Part shown: one piece after another, positions 29,334 through 37,615 of the stretch
How the letters are laid out: the number at the start of each line of letters is the position of its first letter
How positions within the stretch are numbered: position 1 is the first letter of the stretch
Assembly: GCF_026586795.1 (NCBI RefSeq)
Contig: NZ_JAPFGY010000014.1
Coordinates: 26,210-90,209, forward strand
Length of the DNA stretch: 64,000 bases
Source of the DNA: Erythrobacter sp. WG
GTDB taxonomy: Bacteria; Pseudomonadota; Alphaproteobacteria; Sphingomonadales; Sphingomonadaceae
Direction: 5' to 3'
Notes under the pieces: generated by a model
Told to the model about the DNA's origin: nothing
Databases searched by the model: none
What the model saw: only the letters and a program-made list of their open reading frames with translations
Translations under genes and position numbers: made by a program

Positions 29334-29449
29334 ACAGTGGTCAAGTCGAAAGCGGCCCTTCAGGTTTCCACCCACTTGTTGCCGGTTCAGTGATCGTCGA
29401 ACCTCGACAAAAGCGGCCATCGGGGCTTGCCCGACGGCCGCCAGCAATG

Positions 29450-30085
29450 TCAGATCTCGATGCGCTCCGCTAGGATCAGAGCATCCTCCACGTCGACCCC
29501 AAGATACCGGACCGTGTTCTCGATCTTGGAGTGGCCGAGCAAAATCTGCACCGCACGAAGGTTTCCGGTTGTCCGGTAGATCATGGCCGCTTTGGTGCGT
29601 CGCATAGAATGGGTGCCGTAATCTTCACGCCGCAACCCAACCGCGGTCACCCACTCATCGACGAGGCGAGCATACTGCCGCGTGCTCATCGGTTGGCCGG
29701 AGAGAATCCTGCTTGGGAACACGAAATCATCGATGGTGCCACCCCGCCGCAGAAGCCATGTTGCGAGACTCGTGCGGGCGTCTGCGGTGATTTCAAACTG
29801 CACAGGTCGCCCGGTTTTTCGCTGGATGATCATTGCGCGGTCGCGAACTTCAGATCCGGCCACGAGGTCGCCGATCTTGAGCTTCACCAGATCGCAGCCC
29901 CGCAACTTGCTGTCGATCGCCACGTCGAACAGGGCCCTGTCTCGGAGCCGTTCCTCGCGGTCGAGGAAGAAACGGATCGCCCAAACTTGCTTTTGGGTGA
30001 GCGGCCGCTTGGTGCCGACGGTTCTGCCAGCATTCCACGAAACCCGATTTTGCATGGCCGGGTCGAGGTGAGAGTAGGTCATCAT
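29450..30085 (-). CDS. Short tyrosine recombinase/integrase
   Basis: 211 aa, a catalytic-domain-only member of the phage integrase family. All signature residues appear in order: Arg in DSKLRGCDLVKLKIGD, Lys in QRKTGRPVQF, H-x-x-R in THSMRRTKAAMIY, His in LGHSKIENT and the nucleophile Tyr in VRYLGV. The start was set at the ATG pair 30085/30082 because GGAGA lies just upstream; longer starts reach into unlike sequence. Such short integrases are common in alphaproteobacteria and are often found alone; the target is unknown. It lies between kdpE and the restriction cargo and may mark a junction between two insertions. Confidence 0.88.
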   Translation of the reverse strand: MMTYSHLDPAMQNRVSWNAGRTVGTKRPLTQKQVWAIRFFLDREERLRDRALFDVAIDSKLRGCDLVKLKIGDLVAGSEVRDRAMIIQRKTGRPVQFEITADARTSLATWLLRRGGTIDDFVFPSRILSGQPMSTRQYARLVDEWVTAVGLRREDYGTHSMRRTKAAMIYRTTGNLRAVQILLGHSKIENTVRYLGVDVEDALILAERIEI

Positions 30086-30335
30086 CTTTCTCCATGGCCT
30101 TGATTGGCCAAGGAGAAAGAACGAGTGTCGGTTCTGCGATGTCGCCATTGCCCTGCATAGGTAGCATGAGAACGGTCTCCGACGCCTCAGACATTCACAC
30201 GCAAAGCGGCAGCTTTCGGCATAAGCCGCCATCTGGCCACGCCGGTGCGAACGACGGCTTCGTCCCACATATGGCCGCATCCGGACCCGCTGATGGTTGA
30301 GCCTATGGACCCGTCAATCGGCCTCACGCTGAAAG

Positions 30336-30632
30336 CTAGAGGCGGATCCATCGGTCGTCGATCTCGCGAATTTTGCCTGCGCCATAAGGCGGGGGAAGCG
30401 CCCGCAAAGGCACGCCAGGCAAGGGCATCCGCACGACTTCCTCGGGGAAAACAGTCTCGCCTCGCAACGAAATCACCCTGCCCCAGTCATCAATCGGGAA
30501 GCATTGAAGCTCGTCGTCGCCGACTACGGCAGCGACCACGATTGCATCCCCGACGTGCAGTATGGGCTGCATGTCCGGAAGCGAGTGCCGGTAGCCGAGA
30601 AAGATCAGTCGATCTCCGGCGCGGTAGCGCAT
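30336..30632 (-). CDS. Small hypothetical protein
   Basis: 98 aa, not recognised. It begins MRYRAGDRLIFLGYRHSLPD after a strong ribosome site (AAGGGGGG), which supports real translation. The sequence resembles a small beta-barrel fold (MQPILHVGDAIVVAAVVGDDELQCFPIDDWGRV), with alternating hydrophobic residues and a conserved-looking W; a C-terminal proline-rich segment PPPYGAG follows. It is the last gene in the minus-strand train that starts at 38485 and lies downstream of one palindrome copy (30759-30772). The function is unknown. Confidence 0.6.
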   Translation of the reverse strand: MRYRAGDRLIFLGYRHSLPDMQPILHVGDAIVVAAVVGDDELQCFPIDDWGRVISLRGETVFPEEVVRMPLPGVPLRALPPPYGAGKIREIDDRWIRL

Positions 30633-30758
30633 GTTCCCCCCTTTTGTGGTGGGACGATCCTACCTGCGTCAAGAGGCCTGTCAAGACGTAAGTCATTGGA
30701 TCCATTACATATGTAGGCCACACGCCGATCAGTTCGGGTTTTGGGGGCCTCGGCATGT

Positions 30759-30772
30759 TGCAACCGGTTGCA
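30759..30772. repeat. 14-bp palindrome TGCAACCGGTTGCA, copy 2
   Basis: It lies 2 bases past the stop codon of the minus-strand 507-aa gene (stop at 30775-30777) and 127 bp upstream of the 98-aa gene. It could act as an operator for the latter or as an element tied to the end of the former. Confidence 0.65.
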
Positions 30773-30774
30773 CC

Positions 30775-32298
30775 TCAGCCGCGTCTTTCCCAGGATCGTC
30801 TTCGGAGCCATTGTGGTCGACCCGTCAGCCGAGCTACCTTGTTATCCTCTTCGCTCGCCAGTTCTCGGTTACGCGCTTCGACCTCATGAGGTCGCTGGGC
30901 GGAGAAACCCGCCAACATTGCGCGACGGACCTCAGCAAAACGTGTCGTTAACCCGAACCTGCGCCCTCGGCGTTCCTCCTTCTGTTGGATTTGCCAGCGG
31001 ACAACCACCCCCTTGCGTTCCAATCGTCCAATTGCCGCTGAGATGCCGGGAAAGCGCTCCTCGTCGGCGAAGACGCCCCCGGTCATGATCAGTTCGCGGA
31101 CCAAGGGTGCAAACAAGCTTGGCTTCCTGTCCGTTGCGGAACTGAGGTGACGAATGAACTCAGGTATATCGCCGATGTCGACCTCCGGGGGGATGGCAGC
31201 GGCCATCTTGAGTGCGGACCATGGAAGGCGGGCAGCGGCATTGTCGGACAGACGGAGAAGCAAGGAAGCAAGTCGATCGGAAGAAGTGCTGCACCCCCTC
31301 AGGTGATTGCCGAAGTGTTTGCGGTAACGCACCTCGAACCTGATGCGGCGGTTGGTCTTCGCATAGATGGATAAGTCCACGTTTTGAGTTCCGGTGAGCG
31401 GGATCACCAGATGAGGAAAGCTGTCATGCTGCAACACGGCGAAGCTGGTCGGCACTGGCCTTCGGTCGTTAGGCACATCAGCGAAGCGCTGCGCCTTGAC
31501 GCGTCGAGCAAGATCGAGCGCTCGGTCATGGAGGCGTCGGACCACTTTGACAGCGTCGTATGTGCTGCGCTCGAAGTAGAGTTCCGCCTGTTCGAGAACG
31601 AGGCTACCCCAATCCAGGTTTACCTGAAAGCCAGAGGTCTCCTGTTCTGAGCGGCCATCGTCGCGGGACGTCGGATCGACGATGTGGTTTGCTAGATCGC
31701 GGACCCTCGTTTCATAGAGTGCCAGAAATGCATCGCGGGCAATAGCTCGCTCTGGCGATGTAGCTCCGCCCCATTCGCCCCGCGAGAGGAGAACGTTGTC
31801 CGATCCGTCAAGCGGCTTCTCTTCACGATTGGCGAAGGGTCCTTCGTTGAAAGCCTCTTGCACCAAGGGCCTTGGGTCGAAGAACTGGCGTTCAGATGCC
31901 TCTTCAATCGGCACACGGCAGCGCCGCACTGATAATGCCCTAGTGGTGGTGGGGTTTAAGTTGAGGGTCAAGGTGATGCGGGCAGTGCCAGCGTGAAGTT
32001 GGTCAGCCGGTCGCGACGTGACCATGGTCACATGTAGCAAACCTGACACGGCTGGCCCGTAGCTGATGTCCGCACGGAACTTACGACCGACGGTAGGTGA
32101 AGCTTTTACGTAGCGGCTGGGGGCAATTGCTCGAAGGTAATCGACAAAGGAGCCGTTTTGGCCCCACGAGACATGTCCCCGCACCCTCACCCTTATTTTA
32201 TCAGGCCATGCCTCAGACGGCTCGGGCGCTTTGGACCATGACAATGGGATTAGGCCGTCGCGGCTCCTGAGGCGCGCTGGGGGCAGCATGTCACTCAT
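30775..32298 (-). CDS. Unrecognised 507-aa protein, possibly replication-initiator-like
   Basis: 507 aa. No family was identified with confidence. The stretch NVDLSIYAKTNRRIRFEVRYRKHFG is reminiscent of the 'YdKt-LRxEvr' signature of filamentous-phage gpII/CRI-type replication initiators, and RITLTLNLNPTTT resembles another of their motifs. The C-terminal region from about 400 (ELIMTGGVFADEERFPGISAAIGRLERKGVV) looks like a winged helix. The adjacent serine resolvase (downstream end 65 bp away) fits a replicon or mobile module. This is inference; structure-based comparison would be decisive. A T-rich tandem tract precedes the start. Confidence 0.55.
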   Translation of the reverse strand: MSDMLPPARLRSRDGLIPLSWSKAPEPSEAWPDKIRVRVRGHVSWGQNGSFVDYLRAIAPSRYVKASPTVGRKFRADISYGPAVSGLLHVTMVTSRPADQLHAGTARITLTLNLNPTTTRALSVRRCRVPIEEASERQFFDPRPLVQEAFNEGPFANREEKPLDGSDNVLLSRGEWGGATSPERAIARDAFLALYETRVRDLANHIVDPTSRDDGRSEQETSGFQVNLDWGSLVLEQAELYFERSTYDAVKVVRRLHDRALDLARRVKAQRFADVPNDRRPVPTSFAVLQHDSFPHLVIPLTGTQNVDLSIYAKTNRRIRFEVRYRKHFGNHLRGCSTSSDRLASLLLRLSDNAAARLPWSALKMAAAIPPEVDIGDIPEFIRHLSSATDRKPSLFAPLVRELIMTGGVFADEERFPGISAAIGRLERKGVVVRWQIQQKEERRGRRFGLTTRFAEVRRAMLAGFSAQRPHEVEARNRELASEEDNKVARLTGRPQWLRRRSWERRG

Positions 32299-32362
32299 GG
32301 TTGTTTGGGTTTTGGGTTTTGGTTTTTTTCGTTTTCCACCCCTATAGAGGCGGGGTTGGTGA
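32299..32362. repeat. T-rich tandem tract (TTTTGGG units)
   Basis: Between the resolvase stop and the 507-aa gene start, the plus strand reads a few tandem TTTTGGG-type units (about 32304-32330), i.e. CCCAAAA on the coding strand. It makes an A-rich leader for the 507-aa gene. A GC hairpin (about 32338-32358) lies next to it. Confidence 0.5.
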
Positions 32363-32947
32363 TCAGGCAGTGGTCGCGCTCGCGCAGTAACGCTTTACGG
32401 TGGCCGCAGAGAGCTTGAAGTGGGCTGCCGTCTCGCTGATGCTGGCCTTCGTGGTGCGCCGCCAGTTTGCAACCGTTGCAGCGTCGGCTGCAAAGGGGCG
32501 GCCCATGCTGGCTTTCCCACGATGGGTGCGGCCTGTCTCGGCTAGAGCCTTCCGGGCGGCTTCCCGTCCCGAGGCGGTGCGCTCGGCGATCCGGCGACGT
32601 TCCATCTCGGCGACCTGCGCAAGCACGGCTAGAATTAGCTCGCCGACGCCACGGGCGATCTCGCCAAGGCCGTGCACGTGGACTGACACGCCTGCGTCGA
32701 TCAGTCGCCTCACCGTGGCCTGCACATCAAGGGCATCGCGGCCAAGCCGGTCGACGGCATAGACATGCACACTGTCTCCGCTCCGCACTCGGTTGAGTAG
32801 TTTGGCGAACCCGGCACGGTGTGCTGCCATCGTTCCACCGCTTACCCCTTCATCGGCATATTCCTCGTCGAAGCCGCCGCCCATTGCATTCCGCTGGGCC
32901 TCGACGCTCTGGTCGCCAGTTGAGACGCGATAGTAGGCAAATCGCAT
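32363..32947 (-). CDS. Serine recombinase (resolvase/invertase family)
   Basis: 194 aa, the size of a small resolvase. The catalytic serine is Ser9 in FAYYRVSTGDQ, with the usual arginines in YAVDRLGRDALDV. The E-helix region MERRRIAERTASGREAARK and a C-terminal HTH (ISETAAHFKLSAATVKRY) complete the family layout. Such enzymes resolve cointegrates or invert DNA. The upstream 70 bp carry repeated AGCT-containing motifs that could be its sub-sites. Its neighbours suggest a role in maintaining or inverting the island's right part. Confidence 0.92.
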   Translation of the reverse strand: MRFAYYRVSTGDQSVEAQRNAMGGGFDEEYADEGVSGGTMAAHRAGFAKLLNRVRSGDSVHVYAVDRLGRDALDVQATVRRLIDAGVSVHVHGLGEIARGVGELILAVLAQVAEMERRRIAERTASGREAARKALAETGRTHRGKASMGRPFAADAATVANWRRTTKASISETAAHFKLSAATVKRYCASATTA

Positions 32948-33020
32948 AGCTAGCTCGTAAGTTAGGGGCTGTGAACGCCTAGCTCTTATTATAGCTCATA
33001 TTTCACGTCAAGCTATCTTG
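32946..33020. promoter_or_regulatory. Possible resolution (res) site or promoter of the resolvase
   Basis: Five AGCT-centred motifs (32948, 32952, 32981, 32993, 33011) lie in 75 bp directly upstream of the resolvase gene, e.g. ATAGCTAGCTC and TTATAGCTCATA. Resolvases bind several imperfect inverted sites just upstream of their own gene, so this is a plausible res site. Confidence 0.42.
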
Positions 33021-33094
33021 TTGGCCTAGCGCAGGGGTTACAAGTTTTGAGCCTCACGGACATCTCGACGTCTATCTGCGAATGGCGTCCCCTA

Positions 33095-34018
33095 TTAACC
33101 TCCGGCACCTCGCCGACTGCGAGGCTTTTTCTTGTTGGGGACCATGGGTGCGCCATCGACAAGAGGTGCGGCCTGTTGAACCTCCGTCACGGTGTATGCT
33201 TTCGCTGCACCGCCTTCACGATGGACCCAGACGTCTACCTGATAGACATATTTTAGGGGGTTCTTTGCGCTGCGGATCATGCGGTCCTTGAGCCTGTTGA
33301 CGCCCTCGGCGAAGTAGACTGGGAGAGCTTTGTCAGACACGGCTTCAACCACACCCTTGTCCCCGGTCGCGCCTTTGGCTTTGGCGGGACCTCGGTTGGC
33401 CTGATGCAAGATCATCTGGACGCCGCTGAGGAAATTCCGCTCCTGCGTGATCGGCGGCTCGTTGGTGATGACATGGACCGAACCTTCCGCAAATCGCTCG
33501 GCATTGATCACCGCACGGTCGATCTGAGCGCCTTCATACCTCGCCTCGACCTCGACCACCCTCTTGCCGTCTTTGCTCCTGTATCGAACATGAGCAAACC
33601 CAAATTCGGCCCCCTTTCGACCCGCAAGTGGCTTCATCACTTCTGCAAGTTCAGATGCGATAGGGGGTGTGTCCGTAGGCGGTGCGACCGGCCTTTCGGT
33701 CTCCATAAAACCGTCGATGGCCTTTTTCATCTTGCGGGTGAAATCCGAGAGCGTCGTGGCCGCTGCAACATAAGGCACCACTTGATTCATGAGGGGCACG
33801 AACGGAGCGAGCACCGCGATGATGCTACCGGACCTCAACTCGGTCACGGACAGCCGCTCCTCGCCACCTGACAGGCGCATATAGATCGTGTCGATTGCCG
33901 CGAAGCTCTTGGCAAGGTCGTGGAGACTAATTGGGCCGCCTGCCTCAAATCGAAATTCGACTACGTCGCGTGTCTCTCCGCTATGCTCGTTCAGGTGTGT
34001 TTGAGGTGGGCTGGCCAT
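33095..34018 (-). CDS. Hypothetical protein, 307 aa
   Basis: 307 aa, not recognised. The first 80 residues look like a compact folded domain (VVEFRFEAGGPISLHDLAKSFAAIDTIYMRLSG, then ERLSVTELRSGSIIAVLAPFVPLMN), followed by a hydrophobic patch (VVPYVAAATTLSDF), a helical middle and a basic tail (KKKPRSRRGAGG). A strong GGAGG sits 8 bp before the ATG. It lies 54 bp after the MmeI-like enzyme in the same direction, so the two may be co-transcribed. Its position in a restriction-carrying island makes it a candidate defence accessory, but nothing in the sequence proves that. Confidence 0.65.
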   Translation of the reverse strand: MASPPQTHLNEHSGETRDVVEFRFEAGGPISLHDLAKSFAAIDTIYMRLSGGEERLSVTELRSGSIIAVLAPFVPLMNQVVPYVAAATTLSDFTRKMKKAIDGFMETERPVAPPTDTPPIASELAEVMKPLAGRKGAEFGFAHVRYRSKDGKRVVEVEARYEGAQIDRAVINAERFAEGSVHVITNEPPITQERNFLSGVQMILHQANRGPAKAKGATGDKGVVEAVSDKALPVYFAEGVNRLKDRMIRSAKNPLKYVYQVDVWVHREGGAAKAYTVTEVQQAAPLVDGAPMVPNKKKPRSRRGAGG

Positions 34019-34072
34019 CAGAACCTCCAGTTCTATCTCGTCAGGTATCCTTCGGCGAGAAACACCACTAGG

Positions 34073-37000
34073 TCACGCTGCATACCTGCCGTCCGCCAAA
34101 CGCCGCGCCATGCCTATGCCTGCTAGCGCGTCGAGGACGGGACGGACCGAGGACGCACGCTTGCCCTTGAAGGCGCGGGCGACGTCCTGGGGGGCGAGGG
34201 GGCTTGGCGCTGATGCGAGCACTGACTGAATGGCACTGACTTGCTCTGGGAGCGTGCCCGGCCACGGGATGACGTTGTCGCCGACGACGGCTTGGCCTTC
34301 GCCGAGATCAAAGCTCTGGGTGACAGGTGCCCTGTAATCCGGGGCCTGATACTCGGGCCGGAGCCAGCGAATGTGGCCCTTGGCCTCCTCGGCGGCGCGT
34401 GCGCGGTTGAGAGCGACGAGGCGGGTGAGGATTTCCTCGTCGGCCAGATCGGCTGGCCAGCCATAGGCCTCGGCGACGAGGGCATCGATGCGCTCGTGGT
34501 GCTGGCGGATCAGGGTAACGAGGCCCCGATCGTGCATGTCACGCTCTGCGTCGGTAAGGCGACGGCCCTCTCGAAGAGCTTCTAGCACGTTGTAGAGCTT
34601 TGTGAGGGTGAGGTCTTCGTGCTTAGCAAGCACCCGCTTGCGCAAGGCGTCAAGCGCCTCGGCGTCGGCCCTGATGCGTTCTCGTAGCGCGCTGGGGACA
34701 TCGGCTGGGAAGGGAAACTTGCCGAAGCAGTCGGAGTGGTTGTAGTTCGAGTCATTCCCCTTGCCGAGCCAGCCTCCTGTTCGGATCGCCCAAAGCGTGT
34801 GGATGTGGCTGGTCAGAACCCCAAGCGCATAAGCGTCCTCCATGGCGATGCCGATAATTTTGGCGTCGAGGATCGTGCCGGAAGGCACGAATATGAAAAT
34901 CCGATGCTTGGCGGTGCGGCATGTGGCGATTGCCCGGTCTAGGCCTGAGAGCGCCCGCCGAAGCGTCGGCGCGTTCTCACCGAAAAGCCACCAATTGTCC
35001 CGGCGAGTGGCACGACGGTTCTGATCCCGCTCCGGTTTCACCATATGAAGAATATGCTGATAAAGGACAGGCGACGCGGTTCGTGCCGCGCTCTCCGAGA
35101 GGCCATAGAAGTCCACGACCCACTTCGGTTCATGCCGCTGCACCAAATCTCTGCCAATCAGATAAGGCTTGAGGTTGGCGGGCAGCGCGTTCTGGTCGAT
35201 GCCATACTGAGCGAGGTCATCGGCCTCTAACCTGAACCCAAGACCGAGGGGGTTCATGCCTTGCACCGCCAAGGCTTGATTGGCCGCAAGCTCCAACGCC
35301 GCCTCGGTATTTGCGCCCAGTCGCAAGGCACTGCTGATCCTGCCCTTGGCGCTCCGCAAGCTCACCGCGACCTCACCGTATCCGTCCGCTAGAGCGCTCT
35401 CGTCTATTACCTCCGTCAATACCCCTTCTTGTTCTGAAGCCGCCGCTACGGTCATCGCGATACGGACTGCGGCACCATCTTTCTCATCCACCCATGGGTG
35501 GTCCGGCACGGCGAATGCTAGGCAGCACTGCGCCTGTTCAATAACCGACCGGTTGAACGGCTGGGTGATGGAGTTGGTGGTGATGAAGCCGAAGCGTCGA
35601 GTGGACTTCAAGGCGCACGCCTGTGCGGCGAGGTGCCACCAATACATGACGATATCGACTGACGCGGTGACTTTCGGGTAAGCCGCGCGGACTGCCTCGG
35701 CATAGCCATCCCCAAGGCGCTCCCGCATCCGCTTGTTCCCAATGAAGGGCGGGTTCCCGACGATGAAATCGGCTTTGGGCCACTTGGCCGCGACCGGTTT
35801 GACGTAGCGGTATACCTCGACGCGCGCGTCCTCGTCGGGGACCATGCGACCGGTGACCGGGTGGACCTTCATGGTCTCGCCGTCCCAGCGGGTGAGCGGC
35901 TGGTTATGCTCATCCTTCTCGGGGACGCGGGCTTCGTAGGAGATCAGCGCGTCGCGGTTCTCGATGGTCTTGATGTCGCGCAGGATCGGCTCGGGTGGGG
36001 AGCGGTCCTGACCGTTCACCCGGAAGTGCCATTGCAGGTAGCCGATCCACAGGACCAGTTGGGCGATGGCAGCGGCGCGGGGGTTGATCTCGATCCCGAG
36101 GAAGTTTTCTGGCGTGATTGTGTGCCCGGTAAGCTCGGCGACATACTGGTCGTCGCCAAGCTCGATCAGCAGATCGAGCACTTCGCCTTCAAGCTCCTTC
36201 ATGCGGGCCATGGCGACATAGAGGAAGTTGCCGGTGCCGCAGGCGGGGTCGAGGACCTTGGTGGACGCGAGCTTGGCGTGGAAGGCCTCCACGAGCCGCT
36301 TGGCATCGTCTGCCTTGCCTTCATCAATCAAGGTGGCGGCTGCGACCCTGACGCCGTCCCAGTCGCCGCGTAGGGGCTCCATGATCGTGGGCGAGATCAG
36401 CCGCTCCACGTAGGCACGGGGGGTGTAGTGTGCGCCGAGCTTGGAGCGATCCTTAGCAGACAGGGCGCGTTCGAGCAGGGTGCCGAAGATCGCCGGTTCA
36501 ACCTCGGTCCAGTCTTTCGCGGCGGCGTCGATCAGGACGTGCAACTCCTCCGCGTCGATGGGGAGAGCCTCGGTGTTCTTGAAGAGGTAGCCGTTGAAGC
36601 GCTTCACCGGCTGGCGGAGAGCAGGGGCAAACTCGCCCCGGTCCATGGCCTGCCAGAGTGCCGAGAGCGAGTGGTGGAGATGCTCGGGGTTGTTCTCGTG
36701 CTCGGTAAGGAGGGTCTTGAAGCTGTCCTTGGGGAGCAGCACGCCCGTGTCCTCGGCGAACATCGTGAACAGGACGCGCATCAGGAAGCCGCTGACGGCT
36801 TCGGCGTCATGGCCCCGGCTCTCGAGTCGTTTGGAGACCTTGGCGAGCAGGTCGGCAATCTCACGCGTGACGCGTGTGGACTGTATCGAGGGATCGAGCG
36901 CTTTCGGGTCGGTCCAGATCATGCGCAGCCGCTCGCGCACGTCCGGGTCGTGCAGGTCCTCCAGCATGATCCGGTAGCGGGAGCGATCAGGGAATTGGGC

Positions 37001-37528
37001 GTAGGCGCGGCCCGTGCCCGTGAAATCGGCGTAAACCTCGATGCAATAGCCGATGTCGGCGATTAACAGGAACGGTGGCCAACCATGGTCGGCGGGGAGG
37101 GCACGGGCGTAGCGCTCGGCCTGTCCCTTGGCCTGCACCATGGCCTTTGCCCATCCGGGCGTTCCGCGCCGCGCGGTCCCGCGCTTCATGCGAGAGGTGG
37201 CAGTCTGGCCGAAGAGGTCGAGGTCTGCGTCCCCGCGATCCGCCGCCGCGCGGTCGGCGTCGCTGCCCTGCTTGGCCTCAAGGATGAAGCTGTCGCGCTT
37301 GTAGCAGTCGATCCTACCGAAGCTCTGGGTGCCGTCGCCGTTGTCCTGAAACACCCGGCGCTCAAAGACGTAGTCGTTGCCCGCGTCGTCAGCCTTGCTG
37401 CCGTGCGGCTGGGGCACGCCGATCAGGGCGCACAGGCCGTTGATGAAACTTTGGGTGTTGGCAAGCTCAGACCCACCTGTATCGCGCCAATGCGCTATAA
37501 ACGCGGCGATTTCGTCTGGTTGCCCCAT
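34073..37528 (-). CDS. MmeI-like (Type IIL) combined restriction endonuclease and adenine methyltransferase
   Basis: 1151 aa. The N-terminal nuclease motif matches MmeI: Asp74, then nine residues, then Glu84-x-Lys86 (DCYKRDSFILEAK). A helical linker follows, then the gamma-class N6-adenine methyltransferase with motif I LDPACGTGNF (426-435) and motif IV NPPF (592-595). The later part (about 800-1000) would be the target-recognition domain, with YLIGRDLVQRHEPKWVVDF and TLWAIRTGGWLGKGNDSNYN. A winged-helix-like tail ends the protein. MmeI enzymes cut at a fixed distance from an asymmetric site and methylate one strand. All catalytic residues look intact. It could also be compared to DrmMI of DISARM, but no drm partners are present. 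Confidence 0.85.
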   Translation of the reverse strand: MGQPDEIAAFIAHWRDTGGSELANTQSFINGLCALIGVPQPHGSKADDAGNDYVFERRVFQDNGDGTQSFGRIDCYKRDSFILEAKQGSDADRAAADRGDADLDLFGQTATSRMKRGTARRGTPGWAKAMVQAKGQAERYARALPADHGWPPFLLIADIGYCIEVYADFTGTGRAYAQFPDRSRYRIMLEDLHDPDVRERLRMIWTDPKALDPSIQSTRVTREIADLLAKVSKRLESRGHDAEAVSGFLMRVLFTMFAEDTGVLLPKDSFKTLLTEHENNPEHLHHSLSALWQAMDRGEFAPALRQPVKRFNGYLFKNTEALPIDAEELHVLIDAAAKDWTEVEPAIFGTLLERALSAKDRSKLGAHYTPRAYVERLISPTIMEPLRGDWDGVRVAAATLIDEGKADDAKRLVEAFHAKLASTKVLDPACGTGNFLYVAMARMKELEGEVLDLLIELGDDQYVAELTGHTITPENFLGIEINPRAAAIAQLVLWIGYLQWHFRVNGQDRSPPEPILRDIKTIENRDALISYEARVPEKDEHNQPLTRWDGETMKVHPVTGRMVPDEDARVEVYRYVKPVAAKWPKADFIVGNPPFIGNKRMRERLGDGYAEAVRAAYPKVTASVDIVMYWWHLAAQACALKSTRRFGFITTNSITQPFNRSVIEQAQCCLAFAVPDHPWVDEKDGAAVRIAMTVAAASEQEGVLTEVIDESALADGYGEVAVSLRSAKGRISSALRLGANTEAALELAANQALAVQGMNPLGLGFRLEADDLAQYGIDQNALPANLKPYLIGRDLVQRHEPKWVVDFYGLSESAARTASPVLYQHILHMVKPERDQNRRATRRDNWWLFGENAPTLRRALSGLDRAIATCRTAKHRIFIFVPSGTILDAKIIGIAMEDAYALGVLTSHIHTLWAIRTGGWLGKGNDSNYNHSDCFGKFPFPADVPSALRERIRADAEALDALRKRVLAKHEDLTLTKLYNVLEALREGRRLTDAERDMHDRGLVTLIRQHHERIDALVAEAYGWPADLADEEILTRLVALNRARAAEEAKGHIRWLRPEYQAPDYRAPVTQSFDLGEGQAVVGDNVIPWPGTLPEQVSAIQSVLASAPSPLAPQDVARAFKGKRASSVRPVLDALAGIGMARRLADGRYAA

Positions 37529-37600
37529 GGATTGCGTTTAGAGCACTGGCGACGGCTGGTGACAATGGTGAACATGCACCGGCGGCAGGCCCGCCGCCGG

Positions 37601-37614
37601 TGCAACCGGTTGCA
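37601..37614. repeat. 14-bp palindrome TGCAACCGGTTGCA, copy 3
   Basis: It lies 1 base past the stop codon of the 289-aa gene (stop 37616-37618, minus strand) and 72 bp upstream of the MmeI-like gene. A promoter-operator role for the latter is possible. Confidence 0.65.
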
Positions 37615-37615
37615 A

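Noticed and set aside
34073..37528. DISARM system
   Set aside because: Only the MmeI/DrmMI-like protein is present; no drmA, drmB, drmC, drmD or drmE helicase or PLD genes are nearby.
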